From assembly GCA_902784305.1 (NCBI GenBank), contig CACZUK010000003.1, positions 1 through 44,979 on the forward strand: a stretch of DNA of 44,979 nt. Direction: 5' to 3'. The position numbers and the translations under genes were made by a program. Each line of letters starts with the position of its first letter. Positions within the stretch are counted from its first letter, which is position 1. The notes under the pieces are model-generated. The model had not been told where the DNA came from. It ran no database searches and saw only the letters and a program-made list of their open reading frames with translations. This DNA comes from Oscillospiraceae bacterium. Lineage in GTDB: Bacteria > Bacillota > Clostridia > Oscillospirales > Oscillospiraceae. Shown piece after piece: positions 33,640-42,146 of this stretch.

Positions 33640-34944
33640 GTGATCGAAACGATTCGCAATGCGTGGAAGGTCCCGGAGCTCAAGCGCAAGCTGCTCTATG
33701 TGGTCTTCATTCTGGTCGTTTTCCGGCTGGGCAACAACATCCCGGTCCCCTTTATCAACACCATCGAGCTTCAGAACTACTTTGACGCCGCCTCCAGCAA
33801 CATCCTGGGCCTCATGAACGTCATGAGCGGCGGCTCCTACGGCAGAGCCACCATGCTGGCCCTGTCCATCCAGCCCTATATCAACGCCTCCATCATCATC
33901 CAGCTGCTCACGGTGGCCATTCCGCCTCTGGAGCGGCTGCAGAAGGACGGCGGCGAGGCGGGCCGGAAGATGATCGAGCAGATTACCCGCTACACCACGC
34001 TGGGCCTGGGTCTGCTCCAGGGTTTCGGCTATTATATGCTCATCCGCACCCAGGGCTTCCTGGCCAGCGAGAACGTGTGGACCGCCATCGTCATCATCAT
34101 GACCTTTACCGCCGGTTCCGTGTTTGTCATGTGGCTGGGTGAGCAGATCACCGAGAACGGTGTGGGCAACGGCATCTCCATCCTGCTCTTCGCGGGCATC
34201 GTCTCCCGCGCTCCCAACGCCGTGTACTATATGTACGTGGGCGCCAAGAACTGGCTCTCCGGCGAGAAGAGTGACGGCAGCAATCTGGTGCTGCACCCCG
34301 CCTTCATCCCCGTGCTCATCATCGGCGCGTTCCTGATTCTGGTGGCCGTGGTGTTCATCACCCTGTCCGAGCGCCGCATCCCCGTGATGTACGCCAAGCG
34401 GGTGGTCGGCCGGAAGATGTACGGCGGCCAGTCCACCACCATGCCCATCAAGGTGAATATGTCCGGCGTCATGCCCATCATCTTCGCCCAGACCATCGCC
34501 GCCATTCCGGCCACCATCGCGGCCTTTGTGCCCAAGCTGGCCAACTCCGCCTTCATGAAGGCCTTTGACACCAACACCCTGTTCTACAACCTGGTGTACG
34601 CGCTGCTGATTGTGGGCTTTGCCTACTTCTACGCCACCATCCAGTTCAACCCGGTGGAGGTCGCCAACAACCTGAAGAAGCAGGGCGGCTTCATTCCCGG
34701 CTTCCGGGCGGGCCGTCCCACGGCGGAGTTCCTGACCCGGGTGCTCAACCGCATCACCATGGCCGGCGCCCTGTACCTGATGGTCATCGCCATCCTGCCC
34801 AACCTGGTGGGCGCCCTGACCCAGGTCAGAGCCCTGTCCATCGGCGGCACCTCTGTGCTCATCGTGGTCTCCGTCGCTCTGGAGACCCAGAAGGCCCTGG
34901 AGGCCCAGATGATGATGAAGCACTACAAGGGCTTCCTGAGCTAA
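33640..34944 (+). CDS. secY: Preprotein translocase subunit SecY
   Basis: Protein-conducting channel of the inner membrane, 434 residues, ten transmembrane helices. Plug/TM2 region with [24 protein letters not shown]5 [16 protein letters not shown], cytoplasmic loops [12 protein letters not shown] and [13 protein letters not shown] that dock SecA and the ribosome. GTG start at 33640, one base after the rplO stop. Standard position at the end of the spc operon. Confidence 0.98.
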   Translation: MIETIRNAWKVPELKRKLLYVVFILVVFRLGNNIPVPFINTIELQNYFDAASSNILGLMNVMSGGSYGRATMLALSIQPYINASIIIQLLTVAIPPLERLQKDGGEAGRKMIEQITRYTTLGLGLLQGFGYYMLIRTQGFLASENVWTAIVIIMTFTAGSVFVMWLGEQITENGVGNGISILLFAGIVSRAPNAVYYMYVGAKNWLSGEKSDGSNLVLHPAFIPVLIIGAFLILVAVVFITLSERRIPVMYAKRVVGRKMYGGQSTTMPIKVNMSGVMPIIFAQTIAAIPATIAAFVPKLANSAFMKAFDTNTLFYNLVYALLIVGFAYFYATIQFNPVEVANNLKKQGGFIPGFRAGRPTAEFLTRVLNRITMAGALYLMVIAILPNLVGALTQVRALSIGGTSVLIVVSVALETQKALEAQMMMKHYKGFLS

Positions 34945-34990
34945 CAACCCCTACCGTTTCCCGATATTCCCAAAGAAAGGTGGCAGCTCC

Positions 34991-35623
34991 ATGAAACTGA
35001 TTCTTTTGGGCGCTCCCGGCGCCGGCAAAGGCACTCAGGCAGAGATTATCAGCAAAAAGCTGAACATTCCCACCATTTCCACCGGCAACATCCTGCGGGC
35101 CGCCGTGAAAAACGGCACTCCCGTGGGTCTGAAGGCCAAGGAGTATATGGACGCGGGCAAGCTGGTCCCCGATGAGGTCATCATCGGGGTCATCCAGGAG
35201 CGGCTCCAGGAGCAGGACTGCGCCGCGGGCTATATCCTCGACGGCGTGCCCCGCACCATCGCCCAGGCGGAGGCCCTGGAGGCCGCTGGCGTCAGCTTTG
35301 ACGCTGTGGTGTCCATCGAGGTCTCCGACGCGGAGATCGAGCAGCGCATGACCGGCCGGCGCACCTGCCTGGCCTGCGGCGCCACCTATCATGTGGTGGC
35401 CAACCCCCCCAAGGTGGAGGGCGTGTGCGACCTGTGCGGCGAGAAGCTGACCCAGCGCAAGGACGACAAGCCGGAGACTGTCAAGGCCCGCCTTGCCACC
35501 TACCACGAGACCACCGAGCCCCTGAAGGACTTCTACGCCCAGCGGGGCCTGCTGAAGGTCGTGGATGTGAAGGGCAGCATTGAGGAAATCAACGCCGCCA
35601 TCATGAAAGTGCTGGGCAAGTAA
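34991..35623 (+). CDS. adk: Adenylate kinase, zinc-LID type
   Basis: ATP + AMP = 2 ADP. 210 residues. P-loop GAPGAGKGT (8-16), AMP-binding region [10 protein letters not shown], and a LID zinc site Cys126-x2-Cys129 ... Cys146-x2-Cys149, typical of Gram-positive Adk. The usual DGFPRT reads DGVPRT here. AAAGGTGGCAGC precedes ATG 34991. The TAA overlaps the map ATG. Confidence 0.98.
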   Translation: MKLILLGAPGAGKGTQAEIISKKLNIPTISTGNILRAAVKNGTPVGLKAKEYMDAGKLVPDEVIIGVIQERLQEQDCAAGYILDGVPRTIAQAEALEAAGVSFDAVVSIEVSDAEIEQRMTGRRTCLACGATYHVVANPPKVEGVCDLCGEKLTQRKDDKPETVKARLATYHETTEPLKDFYAQRGLLKVVDVKGSIEEINAAIMKVLGK

Positions 35624-36444
35624 TGGCCGCTGTTTTAAAGCTGGTCCCGGTGGAGGAGCACCGCATCAAAATGATGCGCAAGGCCGGCCGCCTCTCCGGC
35701 GAGGCAAGGGCGTATGCCGCCTCGCTGGTGCGGCCGGGCATCACCACCCGGGAAATTGACAAGGCGCTCTACAAGTTCATCCGCAGCCACGGGGGTTATC
35801 CCAACTTCTACCACCTCTACGGCTTCAAGGGCACAGCGTGCATGTCCATCAACGATGAGATCATCCACGGCGTGCCCGGGAACCGGGTGCTGGAGGAGGG
35901 CGACATCCTGTCCATCGACACCGGCGCCTGTGTGGGCGACTACCACCTGGACAAATGGGGCGCGCCTCACGGCGGCTTCCACGGCGACTGCGCCGTGACG
36001 GTGGGCGTGGGCGAAATCAGCCCAGAGGCCCGGCACCTCATTGAGGTCACCGAGCGCTCCTTCTGGGAGGGCATCAAGCATGCCGTGGCCGGGAACCGGG
36101 TGTCGGACATCAGCCGGGGCGTGCAGCAGTGCGTGGAGTCCAACGGCTTCTCGGTGGTCCGGGAGTTCGTGGGACACGGCATCGGAAACGAGGTCCACAT
36201 GGCCCCGGAGGTGCCCAACTATGTGCTGGAGCACTACCCGGAGGGCAACCCCAGGCTCCGGCTCCATCAGACCATCGCGGTGGAGCCCATGGTGAACGCG
36301 GGCAGCGCCGCAATCCGGCGGAAGACCATGCGCGACGGCTGGGAGGTCATCCTCACCGCCGACGGCAAGTACTCCGCCCATTACGAAAATACCATTCTCA
36401 TCACGGAGGGCGAGCCGGAGGTGCTTACCCTTCCGGAGCTGTGA
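35623..36444 (+). CDS. map: Methionine aminopeptidase with inserted metal-loop segment
   Basis: Removes the initiator Met, type I enzyme, 273 residues. Metal ligands: Asp99 (SIDTG), an Asp of the YHxD/FHxD loop, His in FVGHGIG, and Glu in VEPMVN and YENTILI. The loop that normally reads D-x10-D is present (Asp99 to Asp110 in GDYHLD), but a further 12 residues follow and end in a second GGFHGD (Asp122) before the conserved CAVTVGVG strand. Either Asp could be the ligand. Start overlaps the adk stop (TAATG). Confidence 0.95.
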   Translation: MAAVLKLVPVEEHRIKMMRKAGRLSGEARAYAASLVRPGITTREIDKALYKFIRSHGGYPNFYHLYGFKGTACMSINDEIIHGVPGNRVLEEGDILSIDTGACVGDYHLDKWGAPHGGFHGDCAVTVGVGEISPEARHLIEVTERSFWEGIKHAVAGNRVSDISRGVQQCVESNGFSVVREFVGHGIGNEVHMAPEVPNYVLEHYPEGNPRLRLHQTIAVEPMVNAGSAAIRRKTMRDGWEVILTADGKYSAHYENTILITEGEPEVLTLPEL

Positions 36445-36610
36445 GAAAACAAGACGTGCGATTCAGGCGCAGAACTGGTTGTTCTGGGCGAGGCGGGGAA
36501 ACGCAGTGCTACTTTGTGTAACACAAGTTTTCCCAACGAAGCACAGGGCAATCAGGGCAAGTCTGAATTGTGCGGATTGTTTTGGAGCAGCGACCAGCGG
36601 AGAGTGATAT
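36445..36610 (+). other. 166-bp leader before the KOW gene
   Basis: Contains hairpin AGAAC/GTTCT near 36472-36486 and TTGTG-TAA-CACAA (about 36513-36526) followed by GTTTTCCC, a possible weak terminator or attenuator. No clear promoter seen. Confidence 0.4.
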
Positions 36611-36889
36611 ATGCAAGCAATCAAACCCTATGAAATCGTTCTCTCCCTGGCCGGGCACGACGCAGGCCGGCTCTACCTCGTCATCGGCGAGGAGGGCGGC
36701 CGACTGCTGCTGGCCGACGGAAGGGGGAGAAAGCTGGACGCACCCAAGCGCAAGAGCCCAAAGCACCTGCGCGGTGTGGGAACCAGCGCACATCCGGCAG
36801 TCGAACGACTGCACAGAGGCGAGCCGGTCACTGATAGACAACTCCGTTGTGCACTGGCCGCCTTCCGCGAGCAGAATAACCCGAACTAA
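36611..36889 (+). CDS. KOW domain-containing RNA-binding protein (L14e-like)
   Basis: 92 residues. The N-terminal half is a KOW/SH3-like barrel (LSLAGHDAGRLYLVIGEEG then LLLADGRGRKLDAPKRKSPKHL), like archaeal/eukaryotic L14e/L6e/L27e. The tail is basic with a Gln/Asn-rich end. Clostridia carry this gene between map and infA, as here, and its role is not established. GGAGAGTGATAT precedes ATG 36611. Confidence 0.85.
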   Translation: MQAIKPYEIVLSLAGHDAGRLYLVIGEEGGRLLLADGRGRKLDAPKRKSPKHLRGVGTSAHPAVERLHRGEPVTDRQLRCALAAFREQNNPN

Positions 36890-36904
36890 CAGGAGGCAGC
36901 TCTC

Positions 36905-37123
36905 ATGTCCAAAGCAGATATGATCGATCTGGAGGGTGTCGTGGTTGAGGCTCTGCCCAACACCAACTTTCTGGTGGATATTGGCAAGGGTCACACGATC
37001 CTGGCCACCATCTCCGGCAAGCTCCGCATGAACTATATCAGAATCCTCCCAGGGGATAAGGTGAAAGTCCAGATGTCGCCTTATGATCTGACCCGCGGCC
37101 GGATCACCTGGAGAAGCAAATAA
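36905..37123 (+). CDS. infA: Translation initiation factor IF-1
   Basis: 72 residues, OB fold. Starts [19 protein letters not shown], with [18 protein letters not shown] and [29 protein letters not shown] site. Standard place between map and rpmJ. Confidence 0.99.
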   Translation: MSKADMIDLEGVVVEALPNTNFLVDIGKGHTILATISGKLRMNYIRILPGDKVKVQMSPYDLTRGRITWRSK

Positions 37124-37206
37124 CCTGACCCCATCGTTCAGGTGCCGGTGGAGGAAGCCCTCTGGACAAGGGAACCCTTCACATGCGCAAAACAGGAGGT
37201 ATAACG

Positions 37207-37320
37207 ATGAAAGTAAGACCGTCCGTAAAGCCCATGTGCGAAAAGTGCAAGATTATCAAGCGCAAGGGCAGAGTTATGGTGATTTGTGAGAATCCCAAGC
37301 ACAAGCAGAGACAGGGTTAA
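37207..37320 (+). CDS. rpmJ: 50S ribosomal protein L36
   Basis: 37 residues, [16 protein letters not shown]..., with zinc ligands Cys11, Cys14, Cys27 and His32 (C+ form). ACAGGAGGTATAACG before ATG 37207. Confidence 0.99.
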   Translation: MKVRPSVKPMCEKCKIIKRKGRVMVICENPKHKQRQG

Positions 37321-37338
37321 GAGGAGGTGTATTGATAA

Positions 37339-37707
37339 ATGGCACGTATTTCTGGCATTGACCTGCCCAAGGATAAGAGAATTGAGATCGGCCTGACCTA
37401 TATCTATGGCATTGGCCTGACCAGCTCCAGGAAGATTCTGGCCGCCACCGGCATCGACCCCGACCTTCGCGTCCGGGACCTGACCGAGGCCCAGGAGGCC
37501 GCTCTCCGCGATGAGATCGGTCACAACTACACGGTGGAAGGCGACCTGCGCCGCAACGTCGCTATGGACATCAAGCGCCTCATCGAGATCGGCTCCTATC
37601 GGGGCACCCGGCATCGTCGCGGCCTGCCCGTTCGCGGTCAGCACTCCAAGAACAATGCCCGCACCCGCAAGGGCCCGAAGAAGACCATCGCTAACAAGAA
37701 GAAGTAA
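37339..37707 (+). CDS. rpsM: 30S ribosomal protein S13
   Basis: 122 residues, starting [19 protein letters not shown], with the helix-two-turn-helix [15 protein letters not shown] and the basic [19 protein letters not shown] tail that reaches P-site tRNA. Confidence 0.99.
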   Translation: MARISGIDLPKDKRIEIGLTYIYGIGLTSSRKILAATGIDPDLRVRDLTEAQEAALRDEIGHNYTVEGDLRRNVAMDIKRLIEIGSYRGTRHRRGLPVRGQHSKNNARTRKGPKKTIANKKK

Positions 37708-37721
37708 AGGAGGGATAAGCT

Positions 37722-38117
37722 ATGGCCGCAAACAAGAAGAAGGTCGTGCGCAAGCGCAAGGACCGCAAGCATGTTGAGAAGGGCGCTGTGCATATCCGCT
37801 CCTCCTTCAACAACACCATGGTCACCATCACCGACACTCAGGGCAACGCTCTGTCCTGGGCCTCCTCCGGTGAGATGGGCTTCCGTGGTTCCCGGAAATC
37901 CACCCCCTACGCCGCTCAGACCGCCGCTGAGACTGCCGCCAAGGCAGCCATGGAGTTCGGCCTGAAGACCGTGGAGGTGTACGTCAAGGGTCCCGGCGCC
38001 GGCCGTGAAGCCGCCATCCGCGCGCTGCAGGCCGCCGGTCTGGAAGTGACCATGATCAAGGATGTCACTCCCGTTCCCCACAATGGCTGCCGTCCTCCCA
38101 AGAGAAGACGCGTCTGA
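37722..38117 (+). CDS. rpsK: 30S ribosomal protein S11
   Basis: 131 residues, with [19 protein letters not shown] and the C-terminal [18 protein letters not shown] signature. Platform protein. AAAGGAGGGATAAGC site. Confidence 0.99.
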   Translation: MAANKKKVVRKRKDRKHVEKGAVHIRSSFNNTMVTITDTQGNALSWASSGEMGFRGSRKSTPYAAQTAAETAAKAAMEFGLKTVEVYVKGPGAGREAAIRALQAAGLEVTMIKDVTPVPHNGCRPPKRRRV

Positions 38118-38140
38118 TCAAGCAAAGGAGGATATAGAAC

Positions 38141-38746
38141 ATGGCAAGAAATATGCAGCCGATTGCCAAGCGCTGCAAGGCGCTGGGCCTGTCTCCCGCA
38201 GTAATGGGCTATTCCAAGAAGACCACCAACCGCAACCCCAAGGGCCAGATGCGCCGCAAGCAGTCCGAGTACGGCATGCAGCTCAACGAGAAGCAGAAGG
38301 TCAAGTTCGTCTACGGCGTGCAGGAGAAGCAGTTCCGCTCCTACTATGAGAAGGCTGCCGCCGCCAAGGGCGTCACCGGCGAGATCCTGCTCTCCACCCT
38401 GGAGCGCCGCCTGGACAACGTCGTCTTCCGCGCCGGCTTCGCCATGACCCGCCGCGAGGCCCGTCAGCTGGTCTCCCACGGTCACTTCCGCGTCAACGGC
38501 AAGAGCGTGAACATCCCCTCCTACCTCATCAAGGCCGGGGACACCGTCGAGGTGCGCGACAAGAGCCGTTCCAGCGTGAAGTTCAAGCGCTTTGTGGGTG
38601 AGGACGCCATCCTCGCCACCCTGCCCGGCTGGATTGATCGTCCCGTCAAGGACGACCTGAAGGTCAATATCGTTCGTCTGCCTGAGCGCGCCGACATCGA
38701 CTTCCCGGTGGAGGAGCACCTCATCGTCGAGCTGTATTCTAAGTAA
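38141..38746 (+). CDS. rpsD: 30S ribosomal protein S4
   Basis: 201 residues. N-terminal domain without the zinc cysteines, S4 RNA-binding domain at about 88-150 (RRLDNVVFRAGFAMTRREARQ). Primary 16S binder; in E. coli and Bacillus S4 regulates its own operon. In the alpha-operon position, as in Clostridia (B. subtilis has it elsewhere). Confidence 0.99.
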   Translation: MARNMQPIAKRCKALGLSPAVMGYSKKTTNRNPKGQMRRKQSEYGMQLNEKQKVKFVYGVQEKQFRSYYEKAAAAKGVTGEILLSTLERRLDNVVFRAGFAMTRREARQLVSHGHFRVNGKSVNIPSYLIKAGDTVEVRDKSRSSVKFKRFVGEDAILATLPGWIDRPVKDDLKVNIVRLPERADIDFPVEEHLIVELYSK

Positions 38747-38892
38747 TGGGCAACCCTCAGAGAAATTGGTGAGCTGTCAAACCAACGAGGAAATGGCCGC
38801 GTGAGCGCGTCCCATCGCTTCCGGATGGGGCGGCCGCGCCGGCGTTTCCCAGGCGCATCCCCTGCGCCCGTGTATGAGGAGGGTATTTCTGA
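38747..38892 (+). promoter_or_regulatory. Structured spacer between rpsD and rpoA
   Basis: Nested hairpin GGCCGC (38795-38800)...CCCATC (38811-38816)-loop-GATGGG (38824-38829)-GCGGCC (38830-38835), then GGCGCA-TCCCC-TGCGCC (38852-38868). No T-run and no clear promoter. Possible regulatory or processing element. Confidence 0.5.
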
Positions 38893-39843
38893 ATGGTAGA
38901 AATCGAAAAGCCGAACATCGAATGCATTGAAGATCTGGAAAACAGCTCTTACGGCAAGTACGTGGTTCAGCCGCTGGAGCGGGGCTACGGCACCACCCTG
39001 GGCAACGCCCTGCGCCGCATCCTGCTCAGCTCCCTGGAGGGGACTGCCGTCACCACCATCAAGATCGCCGGCGTGCAGCATGAGTTCTGCACCATCCCCG
39101 GCGTGAAGGAGGACGTGACGCAGATCGTGCTGAACGTGAAGAAGATCATCGCCAAGCTCCACTGCACCGGCACCAAGCGGGTCTACATCCAGGCCTCCGG
39201 TGAGGGGAAAGTGACGGCCGGCGATATCAAGGCGGACAGCGAGGTGGAGATTCTCAATCCCGACCTGCACATCGCCACCCTGGGCGCGGACGCCACGCTG
39301 AACATGGAGCTGACCATGAGCCATGGCCGGGGCTATGTGAGCGCGGACCGGAACAAGCCCGCTCAGACCATCATCGGGGTCATCCCTGTGGATTCCATCT
39401 ACTCCCCGGTGCTGAAGGTGAACTACACGGTGGAGAACACCCGTGTGGGCAATATGACCGACTACGACAAGATGACCCTGGAGGTCTGGACCGACGGCAC
39501 CATCTCCGCACGGGAGGCGGTGAGCCTGGGCGCCAAGATTCTCTGCGATCACTTTGTCCTGTTTACGGACCTCTCCGACACCGTGGGCACCCGTTCCACC
39601 GTGGTGGAGAAGCCTGAGACCCAGCACGACAAGATGCTGGAGATGACCATTGAGGAGCTGGACCTGAGCGTTCGTTCCTTCAACTGCCTGAAGCGGGCCG
39701 GCATCAACACCGTGGAGGATCTGATCTCCAAGACGGAGGACGAGATGATGAAGGTCCGCAACCTGGGCCGGAAGAGCCTGGAGGAGGTCATCAATAAGCT
39801 GGCCGCCATGGGCCTGAGCCTGTCCCGGGAAGAGAATAACTAA
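38893..39843 (+). CDS. rpoA: RNA polymerase subunit alpha
   Basis: 316 residues. N-terminal assembly domain ([19 protein letters not shown]), linker near 230-245, and the C-terminal DNA/activator-binding domain with [20 protein letters not shown] and [29 protein letters not shown] precedes ATG 38893. Confidence 0.99.
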   Translation: MVEIEKPNIECIEDLENSSYGKYVVQPLERGYGTTLGNALRRILLSSLEGTAVTTIKIAGVQHEFCTIPGVKEDVTQIVLNVKKIIAKLHCTGTKRVYIQASGEGKVTAGDIKADSEVEILNPDLHIATLGADATLNMELTMSHGRGYVSADRNKPAQTIIGVIPVDSIYSPVLKVNYTVENTRVGNMTDYDKMTLEVWTDGTISAREAVSLGAKILCDHFVLFTDLSDTVGTRSTVVEKPETQHDKMLEMTIEELDLSVRSFNCLKRAGINTVEDLISKTEDEMMKVRNLGRKSLEEVINKLAAMGLSLSREENN

Positions 39844-39892
39844 TGAGAGTCCTCTTCGTGGGACGGAACTGAATTTGAAGGAGTGAACCAAC

Positions 39893-40234
39893 ATGCCTGG
39901 TTATCGCAAACTCGGCAAGACTTCCGACCAGCGTCGTGCCATGCTGCGGCAGCTGACCACGGACCTGCTGGAGAACGGCCGGATCAAGACCACTGTCACC
40001 CGCGCCAAGGAAGTGCAGTCCATTGCCGACAAGATGATCACCCTGGCCAAGAAGGGTGATCTGGCCGCCTATCGTCAGGCCCTGGCCTATGTGACCAAGG
40101 AGGACGTGGCCAAGAAGCTCTTTGACGAGCTCGGCCCCCAGTACGCCGACCGCAACGGCGGCTACACCCGCGTGGTCCGCATCGGCTTCCGCCGCGGCGA
40201 CGCCGCCGAGATCGCCTATCTCGAGCTGGTGTAA
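39893..40234 (+). CDS. rplQ: 50S ribosomal protein L17
   Basis: 113 residues, [21 protein letters not shown] start, [14 protein letters not shown], and [24 protein letters not shown] end. Last gene of the cluster. The ECF transporter and truA genes that follow rplQ in many Firmicutes are absent. Confidence 0.99.
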   Translation: MPGYRKLGKTSDQRRAMLRQLTTDLLENGRIKTTVTRAKEVQSIADKMITLAKKGDLAAYRQALAYVTKEDVAKKLFDELGPQYADRNGGYTRVVRIGFRRGDAAEIAYLELV

Positions 40235-40249
40235 GTTTGGAAAAAAACG

Positions 40250-40279
40250 CTCCCTCCGGTCCGCCGGGGGGAGTTTTTT
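40250..40279 (+). terminator. Terminator of the ribosomal cluster
   Basis: CTCCCTCCGG (40250-40259) / CCGGGGGGAG (40264-40273), 4-nt loop, T6. Confidence 0.93.
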
Positions 40280-40300
40280 CTGGCTGTGACCGGAAATTTC

Positions 40301-40328
40301 TTGACATTCTCACGGGATACGATACAAT
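40301..40328 (+). promoter_or_regulatory. Promoter of the 110-residue ORF and CNNM gene
   Basis: TTGACA (40301-40306), 16 bp, TACAAT (40323-40328). Confidence 0.82.
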
Positions 40329-40362
40329 AGAAACAAGTGTGAGAGAGACGGGAGGCTGCAAA

Positions 40363-40695
40363 GTGATTACCGAGGATTCCTTTTTCTACCTGCCCAACCT
40401 CTACACCTTCCAGAACGGAAACGCCTTTTACGGCAGCTTTCGGGGCCTGCGCTTCTATGTGGAGGTTGTGGACAACGCGCCGGAGCTGAACCTGGAGACA
40501 GACGCCGCCAGGGCTTTGCGCGCTCAGGTCTGGCTGGGGGAATACTGCATGGAGGAGAGCGAGATGCTGGCTTCTGTGTATTTTCCTCTGGACGAACAGG
40601 GCTATGAGAGCCTGCTGGTCTGGCTGGACCAACAATATCAGTGTTTTATCCTGGCAGCTCAGCAGGACGCTGCCGAGGCAGAAAAGGGAGTGTGA
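40363..40695 (+). CDS. Small protein of unknown function
   Basis: 110 residues from GTG 40363, which has GGGAGG 8 nt upstream and a consensus promoter 35 nt before it. I do not recognise a family. It is soluble, acidic and rich in aromatic residues (FFYLPNLYTFQNGNAFYGSF at the N-terminus, then FYVEVVDNAPELNLETDAA, and SLLVWLDQQYQCFIL). No signal peptide, membrane helix or cysteine pair. It ends 9 nt before the CNNM-family gene and is surely co-transcribed with it, so a partner or regulator role is possible. Confidence 0.8.
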   Translation: MITEDSFFYLPNLYTFQNGNAFYGSFRGLRFYVEVVDNAPELNLETDAARALRAQVWLGEYCMEESEMLASVYFPLDEQGYESLLVWLDQQYQCFILAAQQDAAEAEKGV

Positions 40696-40704
40696 TGTCC
40701 GTAC

Positions 40705-41976
40705 ATGGACAGTGGGAGTATAGGGATGGTCACGGCGCTGGTGGCGCTCATCGGCTGCTCCGCCTTTTTTTCAGCGACAGAGACGGCTTTTTCCTCTCTG
40801 AACCGGATTCGGCTCAAGAATCGGGCTGAGGACGGAAACAAGCGGGCGGAGAGCACTTTGGCGCTGGCGGAGAAGTACGACAAGCTGCTTGCCACCATCC
40901 TCATCGGAAACAACATCGTGAACATCGCCGCCACGACCCTGGCCGCGGTGCTCTTCACGCAGCTCTACCGGAACCGCGGCCCTGCCATCTCCACGGCGGT
41001 GATGACGGTGGCGGTGCTGATTTTTGGCGAAATCTCCCCCAAAACGCTGGCAAAGCGCCGCCCGGAGGACTACGCCATGGCCGCCACGCCCCTGATTTGG
41101 TTCCTGATGGTGGTGCTGACGCCGCTGAGCGCCTTCTTTGCCCTGTGGCAGAAGCTGCTGGGCGTGCTCTTCAAGGGCGGCGAGGAGCCGGGCATCACCG
41201 ACGAGGAGCTTATCACCATGGTCTCCGAGGCGGAGAACGAGGGCGGCCTGGAGGCCGAGGAGGGCAAGCTCATCCGCAGCGCCATCGAGTTCGGCGACCT
41301 GGAGGTGGGCGAAATCTTCGTGCCCCGGGTGGACATGGTCAGCGTGGAGGACACCATCAGCGCCGCCGAGCTGGAGGAGGTCTTTACGGAGTATGATTTC
41401 TCCCGCATCCCCGTCTACCACGAGGACCGGGACCACATTCTGGGCCTCATCCACGAGAAGGATTTCCACAAGGCGAAGCTCAAGCCCCACGAGAGCTGGA
41501 CGGAGCTCATCTCCCCCGCCCTCTACACCACCCCGGCGGAGCTGGCCTCGGACGTGCTGGCCAAGATGCAGCGCAAAAAGATTCACATGGCCATTGTGGT
41601 GGACGAGTTCGGCGGCACCGAGGGCCTCATCACCCTGGAGGACATTCTGGAGGAGCTGGTGGGCGAAATCTGGGATGAGCACGACGAGGTGGTGGAGCTC
41701 TACAAGGAGCAGGAGGACGGCTCCTGGATCATCTCCTGCTCCGCCAGCCTGGGCGACGTGTTCGACCTGCTGAACATCCGGGAGGACTGCGACGCCTCCA
41801 CGGTGTCCGGCTGGGTCATCGACGAGCTGGGCCACATCCCCAAGGTGGGCGACAAGTTCCGCTATGAGAACCTGGAGGTTTCCGTCACTGCCACCCTGCG
41901 CATGCGGGTGCTGGAGATTCGCGTCCGGGTGATTCCCGAGGAGGAGGAGGAGAAAAAGGCCGCGGCCCGCTCCTGA
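40705..41976 (+). CDS. CNNM/HlyC family membrane protein (DUF21-CBS-CorC_HlyC)
   Basis: 423 residues. DUF21 membrane domain at about 5-180 with SATETAFSSLNRIRLKNRA and IGNNIVNIAATTLAA; a CBS pair at about 200-325 with FVPRVDMVSVE and IVVDEFGGTEGLITLEDILEELVGEI; CorC_HlyC domain at about 340-410 with a Glu/Lys-rich end. Relatives export or regulate Mg2+ and other divalent cations; the old hemolysin label is not well founded. ATG 40705 lies about 15 nt after GGGAG. The gene is followed by its own terminator. Confidence 0.93.
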   Translation: MDSGSIGMVTALVALIGCSAFFSATETAFSSLNRIRLKNRAEDGNKRAESTLALAEKYDKLLATILIGNNIVNIAATTLAAVLFTQLYRNRGPAISTAVMTVAVLIFGEISPKTLAKRRPEDYAMAATPLIWFLMVVLTPLSAFFALWQKLLGVLFKGGEEPGITDEELITMVSEAENEGGLEAEEGKLIRSAIEFGDLEVGEIFVPRVDMVSVEDTISAAELEEVFTEYDFSRIPVYHEDRDHILGLIHEKDFHKAKLKPHESWTELISPALYTTPAELASDVLAKMQRKKIHMAIVVDEFGGTEGLITLEDILEELVGEIWDEHDEVVELYKEQEDGSWIISCSASLGDVFDLLNIREDCDASTVSGWVIDELGHIPKVGDKFRYENLEVSVTATLRMRVLEIRVRVIPEEEEEKKAAARS

Positions 41977-42003
41977 TTCCCTGCTCAACAACCGAAAAAG
42001 CAT

Positions 42004-42040
42004 GCCTCCGCGGGAGTTTTCCACCTGCGGAGGCTTTTTT
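42004..42040 (+). terminator. Terminator after the CNNM gene
   Basis: GCCTCCGC (42004-42011) / GCGGAGGC (42027-42034) followed by T6. Confidence 0.9.
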
Positions 42041-42146
42041 GTGCGTTTCTCCCGGAAAGTTTACAGATTATTCTGGACTTTTCCCCGGTTCTGCACTACA
42101 ATGGACGGGCAAACAGAGATTTTTTCCACAGTCTGGAGGGTTATTT

